This document shows, piece after piece, positions 11,722 to 24,139 of a stretch of DNA of 64,000 bases. Within the stretch, counting starts at the first letter, position 1, and each line of letters opens with the position of its first letter. Under the pieces are notes generated by a model, which saw only the letters and a program-made list of their open reading frames with translations, did not search any database and was not told the DNA's origin. Source of the stretch: Panagrolaimus kolymaensis (Eukaryota; Nematoda; Chromadorea; Rhabditida; Panagrolaimidae); the NCBI GenBank assembly GCA_028622995.1, contig JAJQJQ010000020.1, positions 2,976,001 through 3,040,000 on the forward strand, given 5' to 3'. Both the position numbers and the translations under genes were made by a program.

Positions 11722-14142
11722 TTAATTCAATATTGAAGCTGTTTCATTTATCATGGTAATCCTTTTCCAATATTTAGGATAAAATTCATCAATTTCACTT
11801 TCATTAAAATTTCGGTTTCTTTGAATCATTCCATTAAAGAATATAGGCGTAGTTTCGGGTAACAAATAACCAATCCACCAACCAAAGGTTGAACCAGAAG
11901 ATGAAAGTAAAAATGAATCGCAAAAATTATTTGCGAATGCAAGATCATGATCTCGTGAGGGTAGATTTAGAGGGTAAATGGCAGTGAATAAAGCATCATC
12001 AAATTTAAGTTTTTTAACAAATTTGTCATCTTTTCCAATAAGTACTATGGAAATAAAAGAGATAGATTGTTTTTGAAGGTATGAGAAGATTTCATTAGCG
12101 GCTGGATTTATAAACTCTGATTTGGATTCAAAAAAACGAGTTCGTCCAACAAAATCTCCCCTTCTAAAATGAATACAAAATTTGTGGGAAGTGTCGTTTC
12201 TGAAATTAAAATTACTTAATTAGATAAAACTATAGTAACTAAAAAATAACGACATTCATTTCGATATATTCGTGTGTTGTGGTAGAAGAGTAATGAACGA
12301 GATTGGATTTAACTGCGCTCTATGTCATAGATTTGCAAATTGCAATTGTAAACAAAATATCAAAAAAGCTTAAAATTTCCACGAAAAAATAAAATGGAGT
12401 TTTGAAAAATCAAGAAATTAATTATCTTTTGAACCGCATATTTGCTATAAAAGAAAGGCTTATCCACTTTTTTTTCGGACTCTCTCAATTATTTTTTGTT
12501 TGCTGAGCGGTCGTGTATAAGAATGTTTGTTGGGCGTACACACATTGATAACCTAAATTTTTTGGAAAAAAGTTTTCCAATGCTAAACTATAATAAAATT
12601 TTTAAAACAAATAATTTAAAAAAATCGCTTTACTGCAATGTTTTACCATATTTGAACAAAATATTTTGTTGAAAAAATTCGAATCATTGTGGGGTGACAT
12701 TGCTTCAAGCGTTTTGTTCAGACAACACCCTTAATTTATGATTACACATTTCAATGTAGCTATCCGTTAGGAAACAACCGCAAACGGTGAAATTACCTTC
12801 ATTTAAATGTCACAAGAAGAATAAACTTACCCAAAAAAATTTTCTCCATAATTTATAACTTCTTTTGTTATGTTATCGCCGTACTGAAATAAATATTTGA
12901 TTTCGTCTTTATATTTATCAAATAATTTATAAAAGAATGGCCATCTATAATTGAATGTAAGATATTTTTGTTGAACATTTTCAATTCTAAAATTTTTTAT
13001 TCGTACGGGTAACTCTTAGATTATATAAATCTATATTTACCTCGAGTAGTCGCAACATTTATTAAAAGCTGTTGTAAAATATGTTTCATTTGGATTTGGT
13101 TTGATGATTTTTAAATGATTGTAAAAATTTGGAAAAGTTTTTTTAATCTCAGGCAAAGATTTTATTTCACATTCCATATCGTAGTTAAAAAATGGCGTCC
13201 TTCCAACAACGCGTCCAATACCATAAATTTCAGCATAACGTAGAAGCTAAAAAAGCAAACTTTTTTTTTTATTAAATTAACAAGTCTGTCGTTTGTTTCC
13301 TAAAAAGATAAAATAAAGCATCTTTACAAATTTGTGGCCAAATTTTTGAGGTGCATGATCAAAAAAGAACGAAATTTTGATTTTCGCTCATCCCGGATTG
13401 CGATGGCTTTTTTGGAAAGGATGGCTGTCAAAAAAATCTTTATTTTTTCGATTAAGTTATCGCGTGAAGAAAAAGATTCTTCGACAGATATTTTTAATTT
13501 TTGTTCCCTTTTCAAAGTAAGTAAAAAAGCAAAAGAAAAATTTAAAAAATATGAAAAAAGAAAAAAAAACCTAAAAACGATGATAGTTCAAAAAAGGAGA
13601 GAAAAGATATTTGATTTCCCCGGCGGTTTTAATAAACGATAGTAAAGCGACTTATGGCGATGATTATATTTGGATTTTTTTTCCGAGATTTATGATCAAA
13701 ATGATAAATTTAAAAACCTGAGAAAATTATATAAAAAAATTTATCAAATAAAATTAGTTCCATAAAAAGGTTATTTTAAATTTCGTGGAATACTTTGTCC
13801 ATGACTTTTTCGAATTTTGAGGAAGGGTAGGGAATGTTAAATTTGATGGCATCAGATGGATGTGAAAAAGTAAAATTGATGAAGAAAAATACAGACAATA
13901 ATACTAACTTGATTTCCAAGGCGAGCACAAGGTGTTTGTGTTGATATATATTTATCATATGTAGGAATATATACATTTTTTGTAAATATTTGCTTTAAAA
14001 AAGTGTAATCATTTTTTATAAAACTTTTTTCACTAAAATCTGGAAATAACGAAAATTCTGAAATATTGACAGAATAAAAGGTGAATAGTACAGATGTGGC
14101 AAACAAAATTATCAAAAATTTGAAAATAAATGGCCAATTCAT
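11722..14142 (-). CDS. GT11 fucosyltransferase-like (gene C)
   Basis: Exons 14142-13909, 13246-13041, 12986-12831 and 12199-11722 all join in phase, giving 357 aa. An N-terminal signal anchor (FIFKFLIILFATSVLF) predicts a Golgi type II protein. GT11 (alpha-1,2-fucosyltransferase-like) hallmarks are ARLGNQ followed across the intron by LLRYAEIYGIGR, then the GDP-fucose binding motif HFRRGDF and a late SSSGSTFGWWIG block. The probable role is fucosylation of a glycan; acceptor unknown. The first intron is about 660 bp. A paralog with the same intron positions lies at 34022-35704 (exon 3 is 156 nt in both). Confidence 0.85.
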
Positions 14143-14690
14143 CTTGAGATAAAATTAAAATGGTAATAAATGATTTACTGACTACAGGCGAGAAATACGC
14201 ATAAGGAAATAATGAGAGGGAAAAAATGGTGGAAAATAAAACACCTTTTTATGGTATCGGCATCTAACACATGAAAAAATGTGTTTATTTCACACATTTT
14301 GGTGTGAATTTTACACCCTTTATTTTTGTCTGTGTGTACTTAATTTGTTATTAAAAAAAGAAAGAAAGAGGTAAGTGCAAATTAAAGAGAAGCGGCGTCA
14401 AATTGCAAAATCCATCTATGTAAATAGAATTTCTATATTTGAGACAAAAAAGCTTTTTATCGTTATTTATTCATTTACGTTTTTAACGACTTCGATGTCT
14501 TTGTTTAAAAAAGGCAAATTTTCTTCGTTAAAATAAAGATTCCAAAAATTCATTTGAATAAACTAATAATATTATTTCAGAAACTTTTATGAGTTTCTTT
14601 AAAATAATAAATTTCTTGATTCTATCTTCCAAAAAAGTATGAAATAGTAAAATTTGAGAATAAACGCCAAGTTGTTTGACCCATTGCGCA

Positions 14691-14931
14691 CACACATGGG
14701 CGTATAGGTACCTTAGATTTTCAAAACTTTGCTGCCTATAAAAAAATCACGTACTCTCCCCTTTGATTAATTTTCCAAACTCTTGGGAGATCGCTGCTGC
14801 CTATAATTTTTTTCTTGAAAAAGAACGTACTCCTTCCTTAGTATATTTTTTAGAATTTCAAAAAAGTGGTGCTGCCTGCTGCCTATAGGCTACCTAAAAA
14901 GGTACCCAAAGGTACCCATTGCCCATGTGTG
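14691..14931. mobile_element. hAT-type MITE, TSD ATTGCGCA
   Basis: Termini CACACATGGGC and GCCCATGTGTG are inverted. The 8-bp duplication ATTGCGCA flanks both sides (14683-14690 and 14932-14939). The interior repeats the phrase GCTGCCTATA. Non-coding, 241 bp. Confidence 0.85.
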
Positions 14932-15229
14932 ATTGCGCATATCTGTTACAGTATGCGCGTATTATTTGTAGCAATTAAAAATGAAGTAAATATATCAAGA
15001 AACGATTTTATTTTATTTATTAATTGATTTTTTATATTTGGTTTTTATTAAAAACTTTTTTTGCAATGCGTCTTTTCCTTTCACATTCTTTTTTTTTTAC
15101 AAAAACTTTTTTTTCGCAACTAAGCCATTTTTTTATGGACCTAAACGTGTATTTGTAAAATAAATATAAAGTTACATATTTCTAATTATTACATTTAAAT
15201 CTTTTGAGCCATTATTATTATATGCAAAC

Positions 15230-15514
15230 CAGCCCTGTAAGCAAACCGACATTCTTGTCGGTTGAAACCGACAGTTGTCGGTCTAGACCGACAAAAGCAA
15301 CTTTTAGAACGAAAGTTTCACTTTGTTTTTGATTTTCAAAGTCTTACGAAATTTTAACAAAATCTTTCGAAAAATTTCCTAATTTTGAAAGATTTCGAAA
15401 GATTTTGAAAATCAAAAACAAAGTGAAACTTTCGTTCTAAAAGTTGCTTTTGTCGGTCTAGACCGACAACTGTCGGTTTCAACCGACAAGAATGTCGGTT
15501 TGCTTTCAGGGCTG
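15230..15514. mobile_element. hAT-type MITE, TSD ATGCAAAC
   Basis: The 285-bp element is almost a full palindrome with termini CAGCCCTG and CAGGGCTG and repeated CCGACA/TGTCGG words. An exact 8-bp duplication ATGCAAAC lies at 15222-15229 and 15515-15522. Confidence 0.9.
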
Positions 15515-15534
15515 ATGCAAACTTAAAACCCTCT

Positions 15535-17209
15535 ATGCAACCTCCTTACCGATGGTATCAAATGAGGGGAGTGGCAAATTTGATAATCGTATTTGTATTA
15601 ATCTTATTAGCTTATAAATTTATGATAAAAAATTTGAACAATGTAGTTCTAATTGAATCTTTGGGGACAACATCTTTATTAAACCCTCCGAATATTGAAT
15701 CAAATTCACCATTAAAGTTTGTTTTCTAAGTTTTTTCTTTGCCAGAAAAAAATAATTTTAGTTTTAGTTATTTTTCTACAGCGAAGGGAAAAATACATAT
15801 TGACGAAATAATTGAAAACGTATTTAATAAAAACGGGTATTCTCTAATTAAAAATGATTTAATTCCTGTTTTGAAGAAAAGAAACTCGATGAATTGTGAC
15901 GATGTAAGTACTATGAACGTATCCAAGAATAATTACTAAAACTGGTACAAAGTAATCAGCGTTCACGAAATACCATTCTATTTATTAGTTCCAATTCTAT
16001 TCCAATCAAATTCCAGCTGAATTCAAATAAAATTGGTACCTAATTGTTAAAATTTTTTCAAAATATTTTTGTCAAAAATAAGAGCAAAAAATGCCGCAAA
16101 TTTACTAGGAATCGACAAAGAGTTGGATTGATTAGACAGGAATTAAAAGTCGGAATTTCGGGTGTACTGAAGATAAAAAGCTTTTAATAATTAAAAGTTA
16201 AAAAAGACATTCGAAAATTTTTTCTAATGTCTTAATAATTTTACTTTTACTTTAGATATTTAATGAATGGCAAAAAATAGCTGATAATGGATTAACTTTA
16301 AATCCACCCAAGGAATTGCCAAATCCAGAGGCTTTTTTGCTAAATAATTATTCAAAGCTTATAAGTTACTATCTGAATAATGTTCCACATAACAAAGATA
16401 CAGAATTAAAATGTTGGAATGAAACATTTATGGAAGATTGGGTTAATCTTGTTAAACAAAGCCCATATAAATTACCCCGTCCATACGATAATCAAGGAAG
16501 TTAGTTAAACTTAATTTAATTGATGTCCAAATGGAGTTATAGTTGCCGTGTACATGGCCACAAAGTATTTCAACATAAACGACCAAATAGGCGCTGTAAT
16601 TGGATCACTTTCCCCTTGGGTTGAAGCTTATTTATTAACGAATGGAGCAAAAAATATTACCACTGTTGACTACCAAAAAGTGAAAATTACTCATCCAAAA
16701 ATGAAGTTTCTTTATGCTCCTGAATTGCCTTCTTTACAAAAGGAGTTTGTAAAATAATTTAAAATCTATTTTATGCTTCTAGTTTTCAGCCTTAACAATT
16801 ATTATGATTTTATCGTAAGTTTTTCAAGTATCGAACATAGCGGCTTAGGTCGATATGGAGATCCAATGGATCCAATTGGAGATATTCGAGAAATGAATAA
16901 AATTCATTGTTTATTAAAAAAGAATGGACTATTGTTTGTTGGATTTCCTACTGGCAGGGACGCTATATATTACAACGCTCATCGAGCATACGGTCGAATG
17001 CGATTGGCATTGATGTTTGAAGGTAAATAACTTAATAAGAATACATTTTCAATTGGAAATATTTTTCAATAAACTTTCTAATTTTAGGATTTCGTTTATT
17101 AGAAATATTTTACAATGGTTCAGAAAAACCAGTAAAACTTACCCGGCAAATACTTGAAAGAAAAAGCGGATCAGTTCAATATTTGTTTGTGTTGGAGAAG
17201 ATTGACTAA
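15535..17209 (+). pseudogene. DUF268 methyltransferase-like gene, likely broken
   Basis: Exons: 15535-15903 (with in-frame TAA at 15727-15729), 16256-16499, 16543-16748, about 16783-17022 and 17088-17209. There is an N-terminal membrane segment (LIIVFVLILLAYKFMI). DUF268 signatures are clear: IGSLSPWVEAYLL, NITTVDY, then FSSIEHSGLGRYGDPMDP and GFPTGRD. The family has a Rossmann-like methyltransferase layout and no proven substrate. Besides the early TAA, no canonical acceptor links exon 3 (ending at 16748, phase 0) to the next block in frame. Two independent lesions suggest a pseudogene, although a start downstream of 15729 or an odd splice could rescue part of it. Confidence 0.65.
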
Positions 17210-17888
17210 TTCACCGCCCGTTAACTCAAAGCATAAAACTACAATATTTCTATTATTATGGAATTTAAAATTTATAAAATTGTTTAAAAATTTTTTGAGT
17301 TATTAAAAAACAAACACTTCATAATTAAATTTATAAAAATATTTACAAATTTTCTAGAAAATTAGGCACATTATTGGAGGAGCGCATTTTACACAGCTTT
17401 AATGAGCAAAAACTCGCTCCAATTATGTGGCATGTTATGAAAATAATAAGAAAAACGATTTCTAGATGTGTTCACCCTTTAAATAATAAATAATTTATTA
17501 ATAAACAGTTAAAAAACTATTTAAAAACGGAAAATAATGAAACTTATTCTCGTATGTAAATTTAATATCATTATCGAGGATGTGTTTATCATCGAGGCTT
17601 TTGGATTGAAATAAATTTTATTGAGGGCTAAAGTCCCGCGTTAAATTCTAGACGTTATTTGATATTGTCACTTTTATTGCAGCTACGTAAACATATATTA
17701 AATAAAAATACCCGCGGAAATAAAATTTTTTCCATTTTTGTATTTTACTGAAATTTATTATTTTATAATTTTTTGCAAAAAAATTTACTATTTTAAAATT
17801 AGAAATAATTGCTCTCTATGCAAATAGAGTCATAAACTTGATATACATACTTTTTCAGATAACACTAATATTTTGCTTTAAATAAATC
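17210..17888. other. Intergenic upstream of gene F
   Basis: AT-rich; no gene, RNA or repeat that I can support. It presumably holds the promoter of gene F. Confidence 0.4.
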
Positions 17889-20800
17889 ATGAGAAAGCGA
17901 AATGATATTCAATGGCTTCGAGCTTTAGCAATTTTAGCTGTTTTGGGATTTCATATTTGGCCCAAAGTTTTTCCATATGGTTTTCTTGGAGTTGATATGT
18001 CAGTGATTTTAATTTCTGCAAATATTTACATAAAACTTATTTTTAGATTTTTTGTAATTTCGGGATATTTGATGACTTCAATTTTAGCAAAAGCAACAAA
18101 CCAAAGTATTTTGCAATTTTATTTACGCCGAATTAAAAGAATTTTTCCAACATGTTTACTCATGATTACAGGCTTTACTGTTATTGGAGTTTTTTATTTA
18201 TTGCCTTCGCATTTTGAGTATCTCAAAAATGAAGCTTTATGGTCTGCTTTTTTCGTCAACAATTTTTCCTCCATGATCACCGAAAAACCTTATTTTGAAC
18301 TTGCAAGTTTATTAATGCTATTAAAGGAGATAAAAGAGTTGTGATTTTCGCTAAATGCATTTAATCTTTAAGTATGAAAAATTCAACGGATGAGGAATTA
18401 TTCGAAAAAAGTTTGTAAAAAGAAGGCAAATGAAAGCCAACGATATCGATTATTTGCGTAATGCTAGACAAAATTAAATTCAAAAATTTTTACTTTATTT
18501 TTTTCGCGAGAATGTGCATAGAACGAGCTATTTTCACTTTCATTAATTTAAAAAAAAGCGAACATTATGTCGGATTTAAGAGGGCATCAAAATGAATTTA
18601 TAAGTTTTTACAACTGTGAAAAATCGGCTAAAATCTGATAAAAAATTTAGGTATCTGAATTCAAATTTTTTCTCCACACTTGGTCACTTGCAGTTGAAGT
18701 TCAATTTTATCTAATTGCACCATTTTTGATTAATTTTATTCTTACAAGATCCAATCCATTGTGGTGGATTTTGATTATTGCAGGAATTTCATTATTATCA
18801 CAGCTTTTAATTCCATTCGAAACTATTTCTTTTGGATTAGTGTTTTGTCGAATTTGGCAATTTTTATTTGGTACAGCTGCCTTCCATTTTTGTAATGAAA
18901 TATCTAATTTTCAAAACAAAGAATATTCACAATTGTTAGATTTAAATGAAGAAGATTTAATTAAACTGGAAACAACAATAATTAAGCCAAAAAAGATATT
19001 TTTTATATTTGCGACTCTCATGAATTTGACATTTTTAATATTAATTTGTTTTATTCCATTTTCTTTGGACCTTGTTAAAGTGAAACCGCAAATCTTTCGT
19101 TTTATTTCAACAATATTAACTGCTGGTTTCATCGTTTTAATTGAAATTCACCAAATTTTATTACCCAGAATCTTTGATTGCGCATTGGTTTATATTGGAG
19201 ATGCATCATATGCCATTTATTTAATTCATTGGCCAATTATTGTTTATTTTAAATACCACAAACTATTTGATTATTACGGTAAGTAAACACATATATGAAT
19301 TGTATGTAGATTGTGAAAAGAATGCTTTGTGCAAAGAAACAGATTGATTTGAATTTGGGGTTAATCTAATAAAAAATTCGTTTAACATTTTTAGGTCCTT
19401 TTTTTGTTTTAATGTGCTCGCTCATTATCGGGATTTTAACTCATGAATTCTTTGAAAAACAAATTGGTAGAGGTTCGTTTAATATTAATGGAATGTTTCT
19501 AGCATTTTGTTATTGCATATTGTTTTATTTAATGGCTTTTGATCAATCACATTGGCTAAATAAATCGGTAAAATTTTGAATTTTTTTAGTATTACTAAAT
19601 TCTTTTTGCGTGAAAGGATGATAATTACTCGTTTTCCTTTTTTTATAGAATTATATAAAAGGCAACGAAGATGAAGCTGAATCATGCAAATCATTTTATT
19701 ATGAAAACGGTTGCAAAACAGATCCTCTAATCGAAAAATACCTCACAAAACGGCCAGCTAAAAGTTTTTTAGATCGATATTGTTCGTTTGAAGTAAGTAA
19801 AATATTTATCTTACGAGAAACATGAGACTTCTTTTTTAGCTTAATCCTCCTCCAGCTAATAAGACTGTGTTAATCACGGGGAATAGTTTTGTTTATTTTC
19901 AAATTCGAGGTATTTTGAATGCAATAAAACAATCAAAACATAAATTTTCAAAAGTTTATGTTACTACCCATCCTGGCTGCAGTTTAATTGTTGGTCCAAT
20001 GAATAGAGGAATTATAAGTTGGAGTTGTAGTAAACGATTTTATGGTACATATGATGCATTATTAAAAGCTTTAAGACCTGATATTCATATTCATACAGCA
20101 AGGTAAAAAAAAGAAGACTTTTTAATTTTTTTCTTCTTATTTTTAGACTAGATCATGTTAATGAACTTAAACATTATCCTGCGGTTAATATGACCGAAGA
20201 TGGAGCGTACAAAATTATTAAAACAACCGTTAGTTTTTTGGCAAGCCTTTCCAAGCGTTTAATTATAATTGAACCAACTCCTAATCTAACCAAAAAGTAA
20301 GTTAATTTTTAGCTCAAAAATTTAATATGCCTATGCAATTTTTTTAGAACGAACTATCGGAATCCTCTTGCTCTTGCGCAAGCAATTTTAACAAATGGCT
20401 CATTATCTCAATTTAATATAAGTATAAAGGTAAGGTGCATTGCAGGTTGGGATAAAATGTGATTGAAAAAATCTGCTATATGACTTATAATATTAAAATA
20501 AAATAATTTAAACCTAACTGTGAATTTAAATTAAAGGTGTTTCTTTAGTATATAAAAATTGTTAAGCTTTCGCATAACAAATTTTTTTAAATATAAATAA
20601 CAAAACAAAAGCCAATCAAATTTTCCTGGCGCTGGACGACGTACTCCATTTTTTAAAGTTATTTTAATCGAGTACGATAATAAATATTTTTAAAAAAAAG
20701 ATTTATTTTATCTTTAAAGAAAAAAAATAGTTTTTAGGTATATCGTGATTCCCAGTATCCTTCGTGGAATAGAGTCAAGGAAGTCGTAAAAACATGTAAA

Positions 20801-20974
20801 AATTGTGTTGTTGTTCCGACAGAAAAATTATTTTGTAATGATCAATTTTGTCCATTGGTTGATCCAATAACGCATTTGGGTAGATATTGTGATGATGGCC
20901 ATATAACACCAAGAGAATCGCAACTTTTAACACCTGGTTTAATTAGAGCCATTGATGATACAGTGTTTATATAA
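17889..20974 (+). CDS. Acyltransferase-3 / SGNH protein (gene F)
   Basis: Nine exons in phase: 17889-17998, 18047-18302, 18651-19278, 19395-19567, 19649-19792, 19840-20102, 20147-20296, 20348-20429 and 20738-20974 (680 aa). The acyltransferase-3 domain has the key His (GFHIWP, His22), FFVISGYLMTS, RRIKRIF, LHTWSLAVEVQFYL and a late YLIHWPI. The SGNH part has LITGNSFV (Ser near 453) and CDDGHITP near the C terminus; a Cys-rich linker joins them. The second intron (18303-18650) begins with GCAAGT, a GC-AG intron. It is likely a membrane O-acyltransferase acting on sugars or lipids; acceptor unknown. Intact. Confidence 0.88.
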
Positions 20975-22319
20975 AATTTTATTTTTTATAAATTAATTAC
21001 AATAATTCTTTTTTGATTCGGATTTTGCTTTTTTTAACACACTGGACGACATTCGTCTATCAAAGTAAATTTCTTGACCACTAATAGAAAAATATTAAGA
21101 TATTTTTGTTTACATACTCAGCATTTTAGCAATATACCATCACCTACACTGTACCCATGCCATGCGAACAGAGTTTCGAGCCGCTTTTTTGGGCCTTTTA
21201 GTTTTAAAAATCCACATGCATACGTCAACTAATTTTAATAATTTGATGCTAAAAATATTTCTTTAGAATTTTAAAGGTATATAATGTTTTAATTTTTGGC
21301 ACTCTATAATTATAAATAGGGTTGGTGATTATGTCGCGACTGGTCGCGACCAAAGTTGCGACCGCTACAAAACCTTACAAACTCTTACAAAAGTTTAACA
21401 AAGTATTACAAAGTCTTACAAAGTTTTGTAAGACTTTGTAAAATTTTGTAGCGGTCGCAACTTTGGTCGCGACTGGTCGGTCGCGACTCGCGACCAAGAA
21501 ATTTTCTAAAATCGGTCGCGACCCCAACCCTAATTATAAAAAAGTTGGAAAAGCAAAAGGTTTAGTTAGCCGAATTGAAACAATTTCATGAAGTTAGCAA
21601 CACAAACATTTATACAAAGTTAGACTTCAACATTTTTTTTTCTGCTTGTTTTTTTAAACAATTGTTTATATTTGAGTCTTCTCATTTTGTGATCCTTAAA
21701 AATAAGAAGAAAAATTGAAATAGAGTACTCACAGTGCAATCATGGCGGAGTAGAAGCGGACCCAAAAAGTCTTGAAGGTTTAAAATTTGGTTTTGTCAAT
21801 GAAATTCAAAATTGTTTGTACAAAAACATAGATAATATTCTAATTGGAAAAAGTCTGGAACAGATTTTTTTTAAACCCATTCAAGATTTTTTAGTTAGTC
21901 TTTAACTATTAAAAAATCATTAAAAAATCCGAAAAATTGCACATTGCGTTTGGCCATTTGTACTCCGCCTTTGGTTCATTTTGAAAGCGCTGTGTACTGT
22001 ATAACTTTCAAGTTGGTTTTTATCAACCCAAATATTAAGATCCTTTCCATTTCTCTCTTTTGGATAGTTTTCGCTTTTTATTATATTTCAGGTTTTCATT
22101 TTTACGTTTTATTTAAAAAAATTTGCCCAAAAAATGAAGTCGCGCAAATGTTTTATTAGCTGCTTATTCTATGTAACAACTTCATAATTCTTCGTTTGCA
22201 TCATTTTTCTTTTTTCGTGAATGCAAACCCGATTAAAAACAAAATTTCAAATATTTTTTGTCAGAATTTAAATCAAAAGGCCTTTAATCAGTAATTTTAA
22301 AAAAGCTCTTTTATTTTTG
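20975..22319. other. Intergenic between genes F and J
   Basis: Contains one hAT-type MITE (21317-21532). The rest shows no gene or RNA I can support. Confidence 0.4.
21317..21532. mobile_element. hAT-type MITE, TSD ATTATAAA
   Basis: Termini TAGGGTTGG and CCAACCCTA are inverted. The 8-bp duplication ATTATAAA is exact on both sides (21309-21316 and 21533-21540). The interior is built from GGTCGCGAC words and TTACAAAG repeats. 216 bp, non-coding. Confidence 0.9.
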
Positions 22320-24139
22320 ATGAATAAATACAGTTTTTTTCAACAAAATTATAGAATACCACGTTTCTTCATTTTACGATATTTATTACTTAGTATATGT
22401 TTATTTGTATTTATTTTCTGCTTACTTAATTTTTTTATTAAAATTGTAAGTTTATTTAACAAAATAATATTTAAGTAATTTTTTGGAACTTAAGTATTTA
22501 CCAAAGGATGATAATGATTCAAAAAATGTGTTAGAAGATGATGATGGTTTACGAATCCGAACATTGCCGCAGAATTCAAACTTTTCTGAATTTGCTTTTG
22601 TCCGAAGTGCATTTAGGGTTACTAATGAAAAAATAAGATTGTCTATTGTAAAGCATTATAAGAATAAGTATGACTACTTCAAAATGTTTGGGATCATTTA
22701 TATTGAGTCATTTTAGCATAACCCTCACTTATATGTATGGAAAAAAACATGGCGAAGTCTCACTTATTTGTCATAAGCGTCAATGTCTTGATTTCTTTTC
22801 ACCACATTGTACAATTACGGGCTCCATTGGATTAATAATGGGCCTTGATCAAAATGACAACAATAATTTTATTTCTCTGCACTCAGCTGCCACTAATACT
22901 ACTACTCATATTAATATAACTGATGTAAGATTTAAGACAGCAAAAGAACCATATGAAACATCTGATTATCCACATAAGCTTGGAATTTGTTTACAACCAA
23001 TATATTTAATGACAGATTATACACTTATAATTCAATTTTTTGAATATTGGCTGAATGAAGGAGCAACAAAATTTTATATTTATTGGGAATCATTTAGTCC
23101 TGAAGTACAAAAAATGATAGAATTTTATATGAAAACTTCAAATGCCGATATTGAATTAGTTGAATGGTCACAATTACCATTTGTGGCAGGAAATGAAAAA
23201 AACTTAACAAATAATCCAAATGCATTTTGGTTTCGACTTGAAGTATTTTTAAGTATCTTTGATTGCATGCATCGAGCAAGGTATGCGAGATTAGAAAATT
23301 TATTACATAATTTAGCTTTTATTTAAAGATATAAAGTCAAGTATATTGCACAAAGTGATCTCGATGAAATGTTTTATGTTTCTAACAAAACCCTTTTTGA
23401 ATATTTAGAAGAAATAGATGAGCGTAATTTCAATATGGCAAATCTACATTTTCGTAGCAAGCGCGTTTATTTAAAAGTTTGTTTAAAAAAATTTCACATT
23501 AAAAAATGATTGTATCATTTTTTTAGACTAATGTTACTGAAATCGCAAACCCAAAAGACTTTTCTTTTGAAGCTTTTAAACACTTTTCTATCGACTTAGA
23601 AGCATTTCAAAGGCCATTTTATATTAAAATAATTCATCGTCCAGAGAGAGTAAGCCTAATTTTCGTTAAAGCAATAAAATGTTTATAGGAATTTTTTATG
23701 GATATTCACAGATCAAACAGGCCTGAAAGAATCCCAGGTAGTTCAAAATCATATAAAACCGTTTATGCGTCCGCTACGGACGCAACTGTTTGGCATTTTC
23801 GAAGAATAAAGGATCATTATAAAATTTCAAAGATTGAAGAGACATCAGTATTTAAGGAAGTTGCTGAAATATGGAAATCAAATTTTCAAAAGCGTATACA
23901 GACTAAAAACTTGAGTAAGAGTTGTTCTATAAAGTATAATAAATTCCAACTCTTTTATTTTAGTAAACCGAAAATTGTGGACCAATTATGGAATGAACGT
24001 ACAATTAGAAGAATGTCGACAGCGGCTTGATAAAGTCCGTTTAAAAAGATGTCATAGTTTATTACCATGTGAATTAGAAATTAATACAACTAAAGTTATA
24101 AAATGGAGCAAGGCTATAAATAGTTGGAATTTTGTATAA
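22320..24139 (+). CDS. GT92 glycosyltransferase (gene J)
   Basis: Seven exons in phase: 22320-22445, 22495-22667, 22717-23280, 23329-23476, 23527-23649, 23689-23914 and 23964-24139 (511 aa). An N-terminal signal anchor (YLLLSICLFVFIFCLLNFF) predicts a Golgi type II protein. GT92 (former DUF23) features are CLQPIYLMTDYTLIIQFFEY, EGATKFYIY, WSQLPF, a DLDE acidic motif, RPER and the VWHFRRIKDHY block. Characterised nematode GT92 members add galactose to core fucose; donor and acceptor here are not shown. The inverted paralog K (44675-46496) has the same length and exon plan. The stretch 22947-23282 is identical to K. Confidence 0.88.

Larger units (their letters stand above)
14143..15534. other. 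Intergenic with two hAT-type MITEs
   Basis: This region lies between the divergent starts of gene C and the DUF268 gene. It holds two small transposons (14691-14931 and 15230-15514). The remainder is AT-rich with no supportable gene. Confidence 0.5.

Noticed and set aside
13334..13642. 102-codon open frame on the plus strand, rich in Lys and Phe
   Set aside because: It lies in the first intron of GT11 gene C, has no family features and its composition is that of AT-rich intron DNA.
15238..15510. CRISPR-like repeats (CCGACA/TGTCGG words)
   Set aside because: The words form one palindromic MITE with an 8-bp target duplication, not an array with spacers.
23094..23279. Minus-strand frame identical to one at 45551-45736
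   Set aside because: Antisense shadow of the shared GT92 tract, not a gene.
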